Part shown: positions 10,280 to 20,455 of the stretch, one piece after another
How the letters are laid out: each line of letters opens with the position of its first letter
How positions within the stretch are numbered: the first letter of the stretch is position 1
Source: Bacillus pumilus
GTDB lineage: Bacteria > Bacillota > Bacilli > Bacillales > Bacillaceae
Assembly (NCBI RefSeq): GCF_038738535.1
Contig: NZ_CP046128.1
Span: 1,674,001 to 1,738,000, forward strand
DNA length: 64,000 nt
Direction: 5' to 3'
Position numbers and translations under genes: made by a program
The notes under the pieces: model-generated
What the model was told of the DNA's origin: nothing
The model's database searches: none
What the model saw: only the letters and a program-made list of their open reading frames with translations

Positions 10280-12283
10280 ATGGAAACGATTGAATTGAAA
10301 TCTATTGCAACAATACGTACTCTCTCCATAGACGCAATTGAAAAAGCGAATTCCGGTCACCCTGGAATGCCAATGGGTGCTGCACCAATGGCATACGCTT
10401 TATGGACGAATCACTTAAACGTAAGTCCGCAAAACCCTAATTGGTTTAACAGAGACCGTTTTGTTTTATCTGCGGGGCATGGTTCTATGCTTCTATATAG
10501 CATGCTTCATTTAAGCGGATACAACCTGAGCATCGATGATCTAAAACAATTCCGCCAATGGGGTAGCAAAACACCTGGACACCCTGAATTTGGACATACA
10601 GAGGGCGTAGATGCTACAACAGGTCCTTTAGGGCAGGGGATTGCCATGGCAGTTGGTATGGCACTTGCAGAAAGACATCTTGCGGAAACGTATAACAAAG
10701 ACAACTTTAATGTTGTAGATCACTATACATACAGCATTTGCGGAGATGGGGACTTAATGGAGGGAATTTCCTCTGAAGCTGCTTCACTTGCTGGTCATTT
10801 AGGCTTAGGCCGTTTAATTGTTCTTTATGATTCAAATGATATTTCATTAGATGGCGACCTAGATCGTTCATTCTCTGAAAATGTGAAGAATCGTTTTGAA
10901 GCGATGAACTGGGAAGTTCTCTATGTGAAAGACGGCAACAACATTGAAGAAGTGACGGCTGCTATCGAAAAGGCGAAACAAAGTACAGACAGACCTACAT
11001 TGATTGAAGTGAAAACAACGATTGGTTTCGGATCGCCTAACCGTGCAGGAACGTCTGGTGTGCATGGTGCACCGCTTGGCAGCGATGAAGCCAAGCTGAC
11101 GAAGGAAGCTTACTCTTGGACGTTTGAAGAAGATTTCCATGTACCTTCTGAAGTGTACGATCATTTCAAAGAAGCTGTAAAAGACGCTGGTCAGAAAAAA
11201 GAAGCAGCTTGGAATGAACTATTTGAACAATATGAAAAAGAATACCCTGAGCTTGCAGCTCAACTGAAGCTTGCGATTGAAGGAAAGCTTCCTGAGAATT
11301 GGGAACAAGAGATTCCTGTTTATGAAGCAGGTTCAAGTCTTGCCTCCCGCGCTTCTTCAGGCGAAGTATTAAATGGCATTGCGAAGCAAGTACCTTTCTT
11401 TATTGGCGGGTCTGCTGACCTTGCAGGTTCAAACAAAACAACGATTAAAAACACAGACGATTTTGGTAAAGATAATTATGCCGGCAAGAATATTTGGTTC
11501 GGTGTCAGAGAATTTGCAATGGGTGCCGCGTTAAACGGTATGGCACTTCACGGCGGCCTTCGTGTATTCGGCGGAACGTTCTTTGTTTTCTCAGATTACT
11601 TAAGACCAGCGATTCGTCTTGCTGCCTTAATGGGACTTCCAGTCACTTATGTCTTTACTCATGACAGTATCGCTGTTGGGGAAGATGGTCCGACGCATGA
11701 GCCGGTTGAGCAGCTTGCTTCATTACGTGCGATGCCTAATCTTTCTGTTATTCGCCCAGCGGATGGAAACGAAACAGCTGCAGCGTGGAAACTTGCTGTA
11801 TCTTCAACGGATAAACCGACAGCACTAGTTCTGACTCGTCAAAACCTTCCAACGATTGACCAAGCACCAGAGAAGGCGTATGAGGGAGTAGAAAAAGGTG
11901 GATACGTCGTCGTTGAAGCTGCTGATGCACAGCCCGAAGCACTTCTACTCGCTTCTGGATCTGAAGTCGGTTTAGCGATTGAAGCGCAAAAAGCACTTGA
12001 AAAAGAAGGGATCCGCGCGTCTGTTGTCAGTCTTCCTGCATGGGATCGTTTCGATCAGCAGTCAGATGAATACAAAGAATCAGTCCTTCCTACAGCAGTG
12101 CGGGCTCGTATTGCGATTGAAATGGGAGCTTCACTTGGCTGGGAGCGTTACACTGGTCTTGATGGTGACGTGATTGCCATTGATAAATTTGGCGCTTCTG
12201 CACCAGGTGAAACCATTATTGAGAAATACGGATTTACTGTCAGCAATGTGGTCAGCCGTGTGAAAGCAAAGCTGAACAAATAA
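10280..12283 (+). CDS. tkt: Transketolase
   Basis: A thiamine diphosphate enzyme of the pentose phosphate pathway moving two-carbon ketol units between sugar phosphates. The 667 residues equal the B. subtilis length. The N-terminal ThDP domain has [17 protein letters not shown] and [14 protein letters not shown] (Mg/ThDP site), the pyrimidine domain has the [17 protein letters not shown] segment and [15 protein letters not shown], and a C-terminal transketolase domain follows. AAGGGG precedes the ATG. Monocistronic, as in B. subtilis. Confidence 0.98.
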   Translation: METIELKSIATIRTLSIDAIEKANSGHPGMPMGAAPMAYALWTNHLNVSPQNPNWFNRDRFVLSAGHGSMLLYSMLHLSGYNLSIDDLKQFRQWGSKTPGHPEFGHTEGVDATTGPLGQGIAMAVGMALAERHLAETYNKDNFNVVDHYTYSICGDGDLMEGISSEAASLAGHLGLGRLIVLYDSNDISLDGDLDRSFSENVKNRFEAMNWEVLYVKDGNNIEEVTAAIEKAKQSTDRPTLIEVKTTIGFGSPNRAGTSGVHGAPLGSDEAKLTKEAYSWTFEEDFHVPSEVYDHFKEAVKDAGQKKEAAWNELFEQYEKEYPELAAQLKLAIEGKLPENWEQEIPVYEAGSSLASRASSGEVLNGIAKQVPFFIGGSADLAGSNKTTIKNTDDFGKDNYAGKNIWFGVREFAMGAALNGMALHGGLRVFGGTFFVFSDYLRPAIRLAALMGLPVTYVFTHDSIAVGEDGPTHEPVEQLASLRAMPNLSVIRPADGNETAAAWKLAVSSTDKPTALVLTRQNLPTIDQAPEKAYEGVEKGGYVVVEAADAQPEALLLASGSEVGLAIEAQKALEKEGIRASVVSLPAWDRFDQQSDEYKESVLPTAVRARIAIEMGASLGWERYTGLDGDVIAIDKFGASAPGETIIEKYGFTVSNVVSRVKAKLNK

Positions 12284-12315
12284 CCAGTCTCCAAGCATCA
12301 TGCTTTTTTCCATCT

Positions 12316-12353
12316 GTTTGCAGAGCATTTTCATCCGCTCTGCAAACTTTTTT
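12316..12353 (+). terminator. Strong terminator after tkt
   Basis: GTTTGCAGAGC and GCTCTGCAAAC (11-bp perfect stem, 10-nt loop) are followed by TTTTTT. Confidence 0.95.
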
Positions 12354-12428
12354 CTTTTTTCTTGTTTTTTTGACAAAACTAGTTTCTTCTTGCTTCATAT
12401 ATAGACAATTCTTTCTTTCGCATTTTTG

Positions 12429-12459
12429 TATAATACAAGCAATATACGAGATTGACGAA
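12429..12459 (+). promoter_or_regulatory. sirA promoter region with candidate 0A box
   Basis: TATAAT (12429-12434) lies about 50 bp before sirA, and TGACGAA (12453-12459) fits the Spo0A consensus TGNCGAA. sirA is Spo0A-controlled in B. subtilis. The single box lies downstream of this -10, so the arrangement is tentative. Confidence 0.4.
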
Positions 12460-12480
12460 ATGTGAAAGGAAGGGATAGAC

Positions 12481-12927
12481 ATGGAACGCCATTATTATAT
12501 TTATTGGATTGAGGATGAATTTGCACATCATTATTTTGGCAGAGAATCGATTTTGTTTCATTTGTTTGAGTCGTTACACTGGACGAACCGCACGGAAGAT
12601 GAATTGGTGATGCTTGTGAAACAAGTGGATTACGTGACGAAACGAATCCCTGCTTTTCATATGCACCAGCGATTAATGAACAACTTAACGAACATTCACT
12701 ATACACAAATTGGCTCGATATACAGCGCTTCCTTACCTGATGGAAAAGGAACGGCTGCATTTATTATAAAAGACCGTTATATCCAAATGTCTGCCACCGG
12801 CAGTTACGAGGCAGAAGCGGTGTTTTTTGAAGTGCTGAGAAAAATTAGTCCTTGCTTTCTTGCGATGGACTTTGGTTCAAAGAAGCATGGGTGGCTCAAT
12901 CCGGTAAAAGTGAGGAATTTTGTTTAA
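12481..12927 (+). CDS. sirA: Sporulation inhibitor of replication SirA
   Basis: SirA binds domain I of DnaA and blocks new rounds of replication when cells enter sporulation. The 148 residues equal the B. subtilis length, and the blocks MERHYYIYWIEDEFAHHYFG, IPAFHMHQRL and FFEVLRKISPCFLAMDFGS...GWLNPVKVRNFV are conserved. It lies between tkt and yneF as in B. subtilis (formerly yneE). Confidence 0.96.
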   Translation: MERHYYIYWIEDEFAHHYFGRESILFHLFESLHWTNRTEDELVMLVKQVDYVTKRIPAFHMHQRLMNNLTNIHYTQIGSIYSASLPDGKGTAAFIIKDRYIQMSATGSYEAEAVFFEVLRKISPCFLAMDFGSKKHGWLNPVKVRNFV

Positions 12928-13011
12928 AAAAATAAAATTGAACGTGAAATGTTGTATAATAGCCTTTTGTTTAGTACACTTTATACGAGACAACATGAAG
13001 GAGGAAGAATT

Positions 13012-13230
13012 ATGGATTTATGGGTTGTCATCCTTGTAGGCGTTGTTGCACTGCTTGCAGGAGTTGCACTCGGATTCTTTATTGCTCGTAAGTATATGAT
13101 GAGCTACTTGAAAAAGAATCCACCAATTAATGAACAAATGCTTCGAATGATGATGATGCAAATGGGCATGAAACCGTCCCAGAAGAAAATCAATCAAATG
13201 ATGAAAGCCATGAACAACCAAGCGAAATAA
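13012..13230 (+). CDS. yneF: UPF0154 membrane protein YneF
   Basis: A 72-residue protein: one N-terminal membrane helix ([20 protein letters not shown]) and a Met/Lys-rich cytoplasmic tail ([20 protein letters not shown]...[11 protein letters not shown]), the hallmark of the YneF family. GAAGGAGG at 12998-13005 selects the ATG at 13012 over an in-frame codon at 12949. Its role is unknown. Confidence 0.94.
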   Translation: MDLWVVILVGVVALLAGVALGFFIARKYMMSYLKKNPPINEQMLRMMMMQMGMKPSQKKINQMMKAMNNQAK

Positions 13231-13324
13231 TACGTACGATATTATGATCATAGATGGAACATGGTTATAAAGAATGGACAAGCGTTGTCCTATCTTTATT
13301 GAATTCACCTTCATCAGACGCTTT

Positions 13325-13429
13325 AAAACCACTGTACTTGCATGAATGAAGCAGGGAAGGTGGTTTTTATTTTTGCGTCAGCCTCCTGTTAAAAACAAAA
13401 AACCCCTGTAATCAGAGGTTTTTGTTTCG
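13325..13429. terminator. Two hairpins between yneF and ynzD
   Basis: AACCAC...GGTGGTTTTT (about 13325-13369) fits a terminator for yneF. AAAACCCCT...AGAGGTTTTT (about 13393-13429) is a second hairpin with A and T runs on both sides that could also end ynzD. The rest of 13231-13491 holds nothing recognised. Confidence 0.65.
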
Positions 13430-13491
13430 TTTATGGTCACATATCAACTGTTCTAAAAATCGTGCAGCATGATAGATATCATGAGATATGA

Positions 13492-13659
13492 TTAGTTGGC
13501 TGAGTTTGAGTGTAAGTGTCGTTGATATTGTAAGAGAAGATGATCTAGCTGCTGGCTATGTTCGATGGTCACTGTTGATGTCATCCCATTATGCAAGACA
13601 ACTTTCATCAGCTCTTCTCTTTTTTCTTCGATTTGAGTTAATAATGATGTTTTTACCAA
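13492..13659 (-). CDS. ynzD: Spo0E-family aspartyl-phosphate phosphatase YnzD
   Basis: Small Spo0E-type proteins dephosphorylate Spo0A~P and delay sporulation. The 55 residues form the two-helix Spo0E pattern (LTQIEEKREELMKVV, loop, then HSQQLDHLLLQY), including the diagnostic SQxLD motif. AAAGGA lies 8 nt before the TTG at 13659; earlier in-frame codons overlap that ribosome site. The position between yneF and ccdA agrees with B. subtilis ynzD. Confidence 0.87.
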   Translation of the reverse strand: MVKTSLLTQIEEKREELMKVVLHNGMTSTVTIEHSQQLDHLLLQYQRHLHSNSAN

Positions 13660-13873
13660 AGTCATGTTCCTTTCATGCAAATCTTGATAAAAAGAATCGA
13701 TTTTATTATATCCATTTTAAGGTTTATTTTCAAATTTAAAGGATTCGTTATCTTGATGTCAAATTAAATTATATAAGGTTTTAAGAGAATAGACCATCTT
13801 TATTGAGAGGATGTAAAAAAAATGAAATGATTTTGTCATCTCTTATTGTATATTGTAAGAAGGGGGTGTTCTT

Positions 13874-14581
13874 TTGACAGATTTGAATTACTTTTTAGCT
13901 TTTGGAGCAGGGTTTCTTTCTTTTATCTCACCATGCTGTCTGCCGCTTTATCCAGCCTTTTTATCGTATATTACGGGCGTTAGTATAGATGAAGTGAAAT
14001 CTGAGAAGGTGATGCTGAGAAGAAGAAGTCTGCTTCATACCTTATTCTTTTTAGTTGGATTCTCTATTATATTTATTGCGATTGGCTTTGGGACATCGTA
14101 TGTTGGGAAGTTTTTTTATGATTACCATCAAGCAATTCGCCAGGTTGGAGCCATTCTCATTATTTTCTTTGGTTTTATGATTCTTGGTGTCTTCCAGCCT
14201 TCTTTCCTTATGGGGGAAAAGAGAATGCAGTTCAAAAATCGTCCTGCTGGTTTTTTTGGGTCAATTCTCATCGGAATGGGCTTTGCCGCTGGATGGACAC
14301 CTTGTACAGGACCTATTTTATCTGCTGTTATCACACTTGCTGGTAACAATCCGGAGTCGGCTGTCACATATATGATTGCGTATGTATTCGGATTTGCCGT
14401 TCCGTTTTTTGTTCTATCCTTTTTCATCACGAAAATGACGTGGATCAGAAAGCGCCAGCAGCTTATCATGAGAATTGGCGGGATCATTATGATTGTGGTA
14501 GGGATATTGCTGTTCTTTGATCTTCTGACATGGATTATCATCATGTTCTCCTCATTGTTCGGCGGATTTACAGGCTTTTGA
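13874..14581 (+). CDS. ccdA: Cytochrome c biogenesis protein CcdA
   Basis: An integral membrane protein that carries reducing equivalents from cytoplasmic thioredoxin to extracytoplasmic thiol proteins such as ResA and StoA. The 235 residues show six membrane helices and the two family cysteine motifs, [11 protein letters not shown] in helix 1 and [12 protein letters not shown] in helix 4. The TTG start follows AAGGGGGTG. ccdC lies downstream; the response-regulator-like gene found between them in B. subtilis is absent. Confidence 0.95.
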   Translation: MTDLNYFLAFGAGFLSFISPCCLPLYPAFLSYITGVSIDEVKSEKVMLRRRSLLHTLFFLVGFSIIFIAIGFGTSYVGKFFYDYHQAIRQVGAILIIFFGFMILGVFQPSFLMGEKRMQFKNRPAGFFGSILIGMGFAAGWTPCTGPILSAVITLAGNNPESAVTYMIAYVFGFAVPFFVLSFFITKMTWIRKRQQLIMRIGGIIMIVVGILLFFDLLTWIIIMFSSLFGGFTGF

Positions 14582-14675
14582 AATCGTTTTCTACAGTCGC
14601 GGCGAATGGTTTTTTTTCGTCAATTGGAGTATATTATACATAGGCTGACCTTAAAGAATAAAGGAATGATTTGAT

Positions 14676-15158
14676 ATGATGGTCTTGATCTCTTCTATAA
14701 TTGCGATATGTATGGCGGTAGCCGTCATGTTTATTCGCATTAAGTCATCTGCAAAACCTGCAACCGCAAAAAAAATTATATTACCTCCTATTTTCATGAG
14801 CACTGGGGCACTAATGTTTTTTGTTCCTATGTTTCGAGTAACTGGGGCTGAATTTCTAGAGGCGATCACAGTGGGGATGTTTTTCTCCATCTTTTTAATC
14901 AAAACATCGAAGTTTGAAATTAGAGGGAATGACATTTATTTAAAGCGATCAAAAGCATTTGTGTTTATTCTCATTGGACTTCTTGTTCTTCGTATCGGGA
15001 TGAAGACCATCCTGAGTTCTTCTATTGATTATGGTTCTCTAAGCGGGATGTTTTGGATTCTTGCCTTTGGCATGATCGTACCTTGGCGCGTTGCTATGTA
15101 TTTGTCGTTTAGAAAGCTGTCTAAGCAATTAGATCCGCAGCAGGTTCAAATGAATTAA
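14676..15158 (+). CDS. ccdC: CcdC-family membrane protein (YneJ)
   Basis: A 160-residue protein with four or five hydrophobic helices (MVLISSIIAICMAVAVMFI, ILPPIFMSTGALMFFVPMF, AFVFILIGLLVLRIGM, then MFWILAFGMIVPWRVAMY). Sequence pattern and position fit CcdC/YneJ, cotranscribed with ccdA in B. subtilis but not essential for cytochrome c synthesis there. The gap after ccdA is only 94 bp. Confidence 0.88.
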   Translation: MMVLISSIIAICMAVAVMFIRIKSSAKPATAKKIILPPIFMSTGALMFFVPMFRVTGAEFLEAITVGMFFSIFLIKTSKFEIRGNDIYLKRSKAFVFILIGLLVLRIGMKTILSSSIDYGSLSGMFWILAFGMIVPWRVAMYLSFRKLSKQLDPQQVQMN

Positions 15159-15181
15159 ACCTCCTTTTGATAAAGGAGGTT
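15159..15181. terminator. Hairpin between ccdC and yneK
   Basis: ACCTCCTTT and AAAGGAGGT surround a 4-nt loop just after ccdC and overlap the yneK stop codon. Confidence 0.75.
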
Positions 15182-15608
15182 ATTTTAATAACGATTCATA
15201 TGGCGTGTGATCGATGTCTTTTTCTTGAAGGCGCTTCAGTAAAAACTTATGATCCCGCTTTGGGGTAGCGATAATATAGCCGCGAATGATTAAATCTAAA
15301 TTAATGCTGGCAGCTTGTTCTTTTAAAGCCAGCTCGCCAATCTTTCCCGCAATTTTTTCTTTGGCTACATCTCTAAACAGCTCTGGAACAGGTAATACGA
15401 GTTCATTTAAAAGCTTTTTGTCTTCTTCCCGCCATAGGTGGAGGCTCTTTTGAATATATTCATCCTGCCAATCAAGCTCTGATTTCCCATCTTCCTTCGG
15501 CAATCGTTTTAAAAATTTGCGAAACATAAAAAAGCCACCGATTGCGAGTAATCCGATCATCACCGTACCCCAAAATAAAATGAACCACAAAAACCAGCCG
15601 CTTAACAT
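15180..15608 (-). CDS. yneK: DUF2621 membrane-anchored protein YneK
   Basis: A 142-residue protein with one N-terminal membrane helix (FLWFILFWGTVMIGLLAIGGFF) and a charged cytoplasmic helical domain (WQDEYIQKSLHLWREEDKKL, ...FRDVAKEKIAGKIGELAL). It matches the YneK/DUF2621 family by pattern and by position opposite ccdC. Function unknown. Positions 15609-15841 upstream hold no gene I can support. Confidence 0.9.
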   Translation of the reverse strand: MLSGWFLWFILFWGTVMIGLLAIGGFFMFRKFLKRLPKEDGKSELDWQDEYIQKSLHLWREEDKKLLNELVLPVPELFRDVAKEKIAGKIGELALKEQAASINLDLIIRGYIIATPKRDHKFLLKRLQEKDIDHTPYESLLK

Positions 15609-15841
15609 GTTCTCACTCCTTATACCCCTCGTCTCTTATCTTATTTTACATGAAGAGATGATAGAAGAAAATAACAAAAATGTATGTCTCTCATCTCTAT
15701 GAACGCCTTTTTTCATTAATAACTGCCCATTTACTAGAAAGACCCAAACCATCTAGTAGAAAGAGAATACCTTATCATATAGCGACTCTACTATTTGGCC
15801 ATGGTGGTTCGCAAAAGGTATTGACTTGACACGAACGGAAT

Positions 15842-15868
15842 AGAGCCCACCAAATGAAGGTGGGCTCT
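15842..15868 (-). terminator. Terminator for cotM
   Basis: AGAGCCCACC and GGTGGGCTCT form a 10-bp stem with a 7-nt loop just after the cotM stop; the T-rich tail on the minus strand is weak. Confidence 0.7.
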
Positions 15869-16269
15869 TAATGTTTGAAGTGCGGGATTTGAAAGGAAAA
15901 TGCCCCGCTTGGATGGTCAGAACTTTTTTTAATTCTTATCGAAATGATTCGGTTTTCGTATTCTGTTTCAATATCTTTGTCGTTCAAATAAAAAGGGAGC
16001 ATGACACTTTTTTCAATTGGCTGTTCGCCTTCATCATTTGGCTTTTGTACCGTGTAAGCGAGAGTCAGCTCATGTCCAGCGAAGGTCAGCTTTACATCAG
16101 TGATCGATAGGGTGGATACATCAATCTCAATAATATAATCACGGCTTGTTTCATAAAGGTCAATTGGGAGGTGTTCATCATACCAGGCAAATGGATCATC
16201 CATTAAAACATTGAGCCAATCATCTATTTCTAGAAAATCAGAGGAATTCGATTGCTTTTCATTCTCCAT
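15868..16269 (-). CDS. cotM: Spore outer coat protein CotM (alpha-crystallin/Hsp20-like)
   Basis: A 133-residue small-heat-shock-type protein. The N-terminus is acidic (SSDFLEIDDWLNVLMDDPFA) and the alpha-crystallin domain follows (PIDLYETSRDYIIEIDVSTL...ELTLAYTVQ...KSVMLPFYLNDKDIETEYEN). CotM is an outer coat protein that becomes cross-linked into insoluble coat. GGAGGAG sets the start at 16269; codons up to 16353 in frame precede the promoter. Position beside sspP/sspO matches B. subtilis. Confidence 0.9.
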   Translation of the reverse strand: MENEKQSNSSDFLEIDDWLNVLMDDPFAWYDEHLPIDLYETSRDYIIEIDVSTLSITDVKLTFAGHELTLAYTVQKPNDEGEQPIEKSVMLPFYLNDKDIETEYENRIISIRIKKSSDHPSGAFSFQIPHFKH

Positions 16270-16297
16270 AAACACTCCTCCATCACATCTCATAATA

Positions 16298-16324
16298 AAT
16301 GATATGTTGAGAACTGAAATGTGT
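16298..16324 (-). promoter_or_regulatory. Candidate sigma-K promoter of cotM
   Basis: On the minus strand AC, 16 nt, then CATATCATT agrees with AC-N16/17-CATANNNTA except for the last base. Confidence 0.5.
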
Positions 16325-16371
16325 GAAAGACCTAAAACATCCCGCTTTGCCACGGGATGAGAGGAGAATAT

Positions 16372-16518
16372 TTACATATCGTGATGAGAATTGTGCTTTT
16401 GTCTTGTATGGTTGCGGTTTTTCACTTTTTTACTGCCTGATAATGGCTCAGGCTGTCCGCCTTGATGCTCCTTAGGTGAGTTTTGACGGATGTCTTTTCC
16501 TGTGTTTTTATTCGTCAT
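16372..16518 (-). CDS. sspP: Small acid-soluble spore protein SspP (CotL)
   Basis: A 48-residue hydrophilic protein beginning [19 protein letters not shown] and ending in a Lys/His-rich tail ([11 protein letters not shown]). It fits the minor SASP family SspP, made in the forespore. It lies 16 bp after sspO on the same strand with GGAGCA before its ATG, forming the sspO-sspP operon known in B. subtilis. Confidence 0.93.
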   Translation of the reverse strand: MTNKNTGKDIRQNSPKEHQGGQPEPLSGSKKVKNRNHTRQKHNSHHDM

Positions 16519-16534
16519 GGTGATTGCTCCTTTC

Positions 16535-16681
16535 TTATTGGTTTTTTTTACGTTTTTTATTGTTTTGTCTTTGTTCTTCTGTTAAAACGAGTTGGTCATC
16601 TTCAATATAACCTGCACCATTCCCTTGGCTTTTGGCTGCGTTCATGCCGTCAATCACATGATTTGCTTTGCGTTTTGTCAT
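16535..16681 (-). CDS. sspO: Small acid-soluble spore protein SspO (CotK)
   Basis: A 48-residue minor [24 protein letters not shown] at the start, the family box [20 protein letters not shown], and a basic tail KKRKKNQ. GAGGTGATAG precedes the ATG. It is the first gene of the sspO-sspP pair and has a forespore-type promoter upstream. Confidence 0.95.
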   Translation of the reverse strand: MTKRKANHVIDGMNAAKSQGNGAGYIEDDQLVLTEEQRQNNKKRKKNQ

Positions 16682-16699
16682 GTTCTATCACCTCAATTG

Positions 16700-16730
16700 T
16701 AGTATGATCCCGCCCTGCTTGGTTTATGAA
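16700..16730 (-). promoter_or_regulatory. Sigma-G-type promoter of sspO-sspP
   Basis: On the minus strand TTCATA (16730-16725) and CATACTA (16706-16700) with an 18-nt spacer resemble sigma-G -35 (TGAATA) and -10 (CATACTA). Confidence 0.7.
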
Positions 16731-16901
16731 GAGTAATCATTTCCTGATGATAAGCTAAACTTATTGAATTTAATAAAAGCATTGTTATTTACTTATGTAT
16801 GAATTTGTTTTAAGATGAAATTGTGAGAAAATTGTGGTGAAATACGACGATTTTTCTGAGAATTGAAATTGATCTTGATCATCAAAAGGGGGATTTTGGA
16901 C

Positions 16902-19631
16902 ATGTCGAAACAGCAGCAAGTCGCTAAACAAGACGCTTTTCAATCTAGAAAAACGTTTTCGACAAATGGGAAAACGTATCACTATTATTCGTTAGAAGCA
17001 CTAGAGAAACAAGGAATCGGAAATGTTTCTAAGCTGCCTTATTCCATTAAGGTACTTTTAGAATCAGTGCTTCGCCAAGTAGACGGTAGAGTGATCAAGA
17101 AGGAACACGTTGAAAACTTGGCAAAATGGGGAACTGCCGAGGTCAAAGAAATTGATGTTCCATTTAAACCTTCTCGTGTTATTTTACAAGACTTCACGGG
17201 TGTACCAGCCGTCGTTGACCTTGCTTCTTTAAGAAAAGCAATGGCAGATGTAGGCGGGGATCCGGATAAAATCAACCCTGAAATTCCAGTTGACCTTGTC
17301 ATTGACCACTCAGTACAAGTTGATAAAGCTGGAACTGAAGATGCTTTAAACATTAACATGGATTTAGAATTCGAACGTAACGCAGAGCGTTATAACTTCC
17401 TTAGCTGGGCAAAGAAAGCGTTTAATAACTATCAAGCTGTTCCGCCTGCAACAGGGATTGTTCACCAAGTAAACTTAGAGTACCTTGCAAGTGTTGTTCA
17501 TGCGATTGAAGAAGATGGTGAGATCATCACTTACCCAGATACATTGGTTGGTACTGACTCTCATACAACCATGATCAACGGTATCGGCGTACTTGGATGG
17601 GGCGTTGGCGGTATTGAAGCAGAAGCTGGTATGCTCGGTCAGCCTTCATACTTCCCAGTACCAGAAGTCATTGGTGCTAAATTAGTTGGAGAGCTTCCAA
17701 ACGGAACGACTGCAACTGACCTTGCATTAAAAGTGACACAAGTTCTGCGTGAAAAAGGCGTAGTGAACAAATTCGTTGAATTTTTCGGACCTGGAGTTGC
17801 ACAACTGCCGTTAGCGGATCGTGCAACGATTGCGAATATGGCGCCTGAATACGGTGCTACTTGCGGATTCTTCCCAGTAGATGAGGAAGCTCTTGCTTAC
17901 CTTCGCCTTACTGGACGTGATGAAGAGCAAATTAATATCGTTGAAGAATATTCTCGCGCAAATGGCTTATTCTATACGCCAGATGCAGAAGAGCCAATTT
18001 TTACGGATGTTGTGGAAATTGACCTTTCTCAAATTGAATCAAACTTATCTGGTCCAAAGCGTCCACAAGATTTGATTCCACTTTCTGAAATGAAAGAGAC
18101 GTTCCATCAGCACATTGAAAGCCCAGCTGGTAACCAAGGTTTTGGCTTAGAAAAATCGGAGCTGGATAAACAAATTGAATTTGATCTTGCAAATGGTGAA
18201 AAAGCTGTGATGAAGACAGGTGCGATTGCGATTGCAGCGATTACGAGCTGTACGAATACATCGAATCCATACGTCTTAATCGGAGCAGGTCTTGTTGCGA
18301 AGAAAGCAAGTGAGCTTGGTATGAAGGTGCCAAACTACGTGAAAACGTCACTAGCACCAGGTTCTAAGGTTGTGACAGGATACCTCGTGAACTCAGGACT
18401 TCTTCCATACTTAAGAGACCTCGGATTTAACATCGTTGGGTATGGCTGTACAACATGTATCGGAAACTCAGGACCGCTTGCGCAAGAAATCGAGGATGCT
18501 GTCTCTGAAAATGATCTGCTGATCACTTCTGTTTTATCAGGTAACCGTAACTTTGAAGGGCGTATCCACCCGCTTGTGAAAGGAAACTACCTTGCATCTC
18601 CACCATTAGTTGTGGCGTATGCACTTGCTGGTACGGTGAATATTGATTTAACAAAAGACCCTATCGGTGTGGATAAAAATGGTGAGAACGTTTATTTCGA
18701 TGATATTTGGCCATCAATGGACGAAATCAACAGCGTCGTCAAAAGCACTGTCACACCTGAGTTATTCCGTTCAGAGTATGAAACTGTTTTTGACAACAAT
18801 GACCGCTGGAATGAAATTAAAACGACGGATGATGCATTGTACAAATGGGATGAAAATTCCACATACATTGATAACCCGCCATTCTTTGAAAACCTATCAG
18901 TTGAACCTGGTAAGGTTGAACCGCTTAAAGGCTTGCGCGTCGTTGCCAAGTTCGGTGACTCTGTGACAACTGACCATATTTCTCCTGCTGGAGCGATTGG
19001 TAAAGACACACCTGCGGGTAAATACTTGCAAGAAAGAGGCGTATCGCCTAGAGACTTTAACTCATACGGATCTCGCCGTGGTAACCACCATGTCATGATG
19101 AGAGGTACTTTTGCAAACATCCGTATTAAGAACCAAATCGCACCAGGAACAGAAGGCGGATATACAACTTATTGGCCAACTGGTGAAGTGACATCCATTT
19201 ATGATGCATGCATGCGATATAAAGAAGATGGTACGGGTCTTGCAATCTTAGCAGGTAAAGACTACGGAATGGGTTCTTCACGTGACTGGGCTGCAAAAGG
19301 AACAAACCTTCTTGGAATTAAATTTGTTCTAGCTGAAAGCTTTGAGCGTATCCATAGAAGTAACCTTGTCTTCATGGGCGTACTTCCTTTACAGTTTAAA
19401 GACGGAGAAAGTGCAGAAACTCATGGTCTAACAGGAACAGAAACATTTGAAGTTCATGTTGATGAAACAGTTCGTCCACGTGATCTTGTCACTGTGAAAG
19501 CAATTGATACAGATGGCAATGAGAAAATATTTGAAGTGGTTGTTCGTTTTGATAGTGAAGTCGAAATTGACTACTATCGTCATGGCGGTATCCTTCAAAT
19601 GGTACTTCGTGAAAAATTGGCAAGCAACTAA
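16902..19631 (+). CDS. citB: Aconitate hydratase (aconitase A), TCA cycle and RNA-binding
   Basis: It converts citrate to isocitrate with a [4Fe-4S] cluster; the apo form binds RNA in B. subtilis. The 909 residues equal the B. subtilis length. Cluster cysteines are in [10 protein letters not shown] and [12 protein letters not shown]; substrate-binding blocks include [20 protein letters not shown] and [24 protein letters not shown] selects the ATG at 16902, 13 codons inside the longest frame. Monocistronic with a terminator. Confidence 0.98.
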   Translation: MSKQQQVAKQDAFQSRKTFSTNGKTYHYYSLEALEKQGIGNVSKLPYSIKVLLESVLRQVDGRVIKKEHVENLAKWGTAEVKEIDVPFKPSRVILQDFTGVPAVVDLASLRKAMADVGGDPDKINPEIPVDLVIDHSVQVDKAGTEDALNINMDLEFERNAERYNFLSWAKKAFNNYQAVPPATGIVHQVNLEYLASVVHAIEEDGEIITYPDTLVGTDSHTTMINGIGVLGWGVGGIEAEAGMLGQPSYFPVPEVIGAKLVGELPNGTTATDLALKVTQVLREKGVVNKFVEFFGPGVAQLPLADRATIANMAPEYGATCGFFPVDEEALAYLRLTGRDEEQINIVEEYSRANGLFYTPDAEEPIFTDVVEIDLSQIESNLSGPKRPQDLIPLSEMKETFHQHIESPAGNQGFGLEKSELDKQIEFDLANGEKAVMKTGAIAIAAITSCTNTSNPYVLIGAGLVAKKASELGMKVPNYVKTSLAPGSKVVTGYLVNSGLLPYLRDLGFNIVGYGCTTCIGNSGPLAQEIEDAVSENDLLITSVLSGNRNFEGRIHPLVKGNYLASPPLVVAYALAGTVNIDLTKDPIGVDKNGENVYFDDIWPSMDEINSVVKSTVTPELFRSEYETVFDNNDRWNEIKTTDDALYKWDENSTYIDNPPFFENLSVEPGKVEPLKGLRVVAKFGDSVTTDHISPAGAIGKDTPAGKYLQERGVSPRDFNSYGSRRGNHHVMMRGTFANIRIKNQIAPGTEGGYTTYWPTGEVTSIYDACMRYKEDGTGLAILAGKDYGMGSSRDWAAKGTNLLGIKFVLAESFERIHRSNLVFMGVLPLQFKDGESAETHGLTGTETFEVHVDETVRPRDLVTVKAIDTDGNEKIFEVVVRFDSEVEIDYYRHGGILQMVLREKLASN

Positions 19632-19643
19632 TACTCATACAGC

Positions 19644-19683
19644 AAAGAAGAGAAGGCGCCTAGACAGCTTTCTCTTCTTTTTT
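19644..19683 (+). terminator. Terminator after citB
   Basis: AAGAAGAGAA pairs with the TTCTCTTCTT stretch across a loop and is followed by T residues. Confidence 0.85.
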
Positions 19684-19703
19684 AAAATAGTGGAGGATCA
19701 ATC

Positions 19704-20207
19704 ATGTGGAAAAAAGGAATGGCAAGCGCTGTTTTACTTGTGTTGATTGGTTTACTTGCGTGGAATTTACTTGGACCAAAAGAGCCCGCAATCGGTCTTG
19801 AAAAAGGGGATCAAGCCCCTGATTTTGAACTTAAAACCCTAGATGGTCAAACGGCCTCGTTATCTGATTACCAAGGGAAAAAGGTGCTCGTCAATTTTTG
19901 GGCGACATGGTGTAAGCCATGCAGGACAGAAATGCCGGATCTAGACGCAATTAGAAGCGAATATGATCAGGTCGAAGTACTTGCGGTGAATTTGACGACC
20001 ACTGAAAAAAGTGTAGATCATGTTGCAGCATTTGCAGATGAATTAAAGCTGAGCTTTCCTATTTTATTGGATCAAAAAGGCATTCAAGCACGATATCAGG
20101 TGCTTTCATACCCCACGACATACATATTAGATGAAAAAGGAAGAATCGTGTCTGTAAAGCATCAAATGCTGACAAAAAAAGAAATTGAGCAAGAGCTGGG
20201 TCTATAA
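19704..20207 (+). CDS. yneN: Membrane-anchored thiol-disulfide oxidoreductase YneN (ResA/TlpA-like)
   Basis: A 167-residue extracytoplasmic thioredoxin-fold protein. Residues about 6-24 form an uncleaved membrane anchor; the TlpA/AhpC-type fold begins at GDQAPDFELKTLDGQTASLS and the redox site is WCKPC within NFWATWCKPCRTEMP. A cis-proline motif, SYPTTYIL, is present. It likely exchanges electrons with CcdA-type partners, but the substrate is unknown. It follows citB as in B. subtilis. Confidence 0.9.
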   Translation: MWKKGMASAVLLVLIGLLAWNLLGPKEPAIGLEKGDQAPDFELKTLDGQTASLSDYQGKKVLVNFWATWCKPCRTEMPDLDAIRSEYDQVEVLAVNLTTTEKSVDHVAAFADELKLSFPILLDQKGIQARYQVLSYPTTYILDEKGRIVSVKHQMLTKKEIEQELGL

Positions 20208-20278
20208 TGATTCAGCTTTTTTGCTTATTTTCTAAATGTTTTGGCGAAAATGAAATACAAACACTGGAGGTGAGTGCA

Positions 20279-20404
20279 ATGAGAAGAAGAAAACGCCGTA
20301 CATTTGAAGAGCTTGTACTTGAAAATAAAAAAGAATTATTAAGCAATGAGGAGTTTTTAAACCAGCTTGAAGAAAAGTTGGAAGAGCGTTTTAGACAGAA
20401 ATAA
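20279..20404 (+). CDS. FbpB-family small basic protein
   Basis: A 41-residue very basic peptide (MRRRKRRTFEELVLENKKEL...FLNQLEEKLEERFRQK) matching the pattern of the FbpB family, small Fur-regulated proteins that help the FsrA sRNA in iron sparing in B. subtilis. GGAGGTGAG (20266) sets the ATG at 20279; the longer frame from 20207 overlaps yneN and has no site. I could not find a good Fur box upstream, so iron regulation is not shown here. Confidence 0.75.
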   Translation: MRRRKRRTFEELVLENKKELLSNEEFLNQLEEKLEERFRQK

Positions 20405-20455
20405 GTTATGAATTATCCTATTTCGTTCATCCTAAAGAAGAGGGAGGGATGAATG

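Noticed and set aside
16767..16800. Possible CcpC dyad (ATAA...TTAT) upstream of citB
   Set aside because: The half sites occur with an 8-nt gap, not the known 7-nt gap, in very AT-rich DNA, so I cannot support it.
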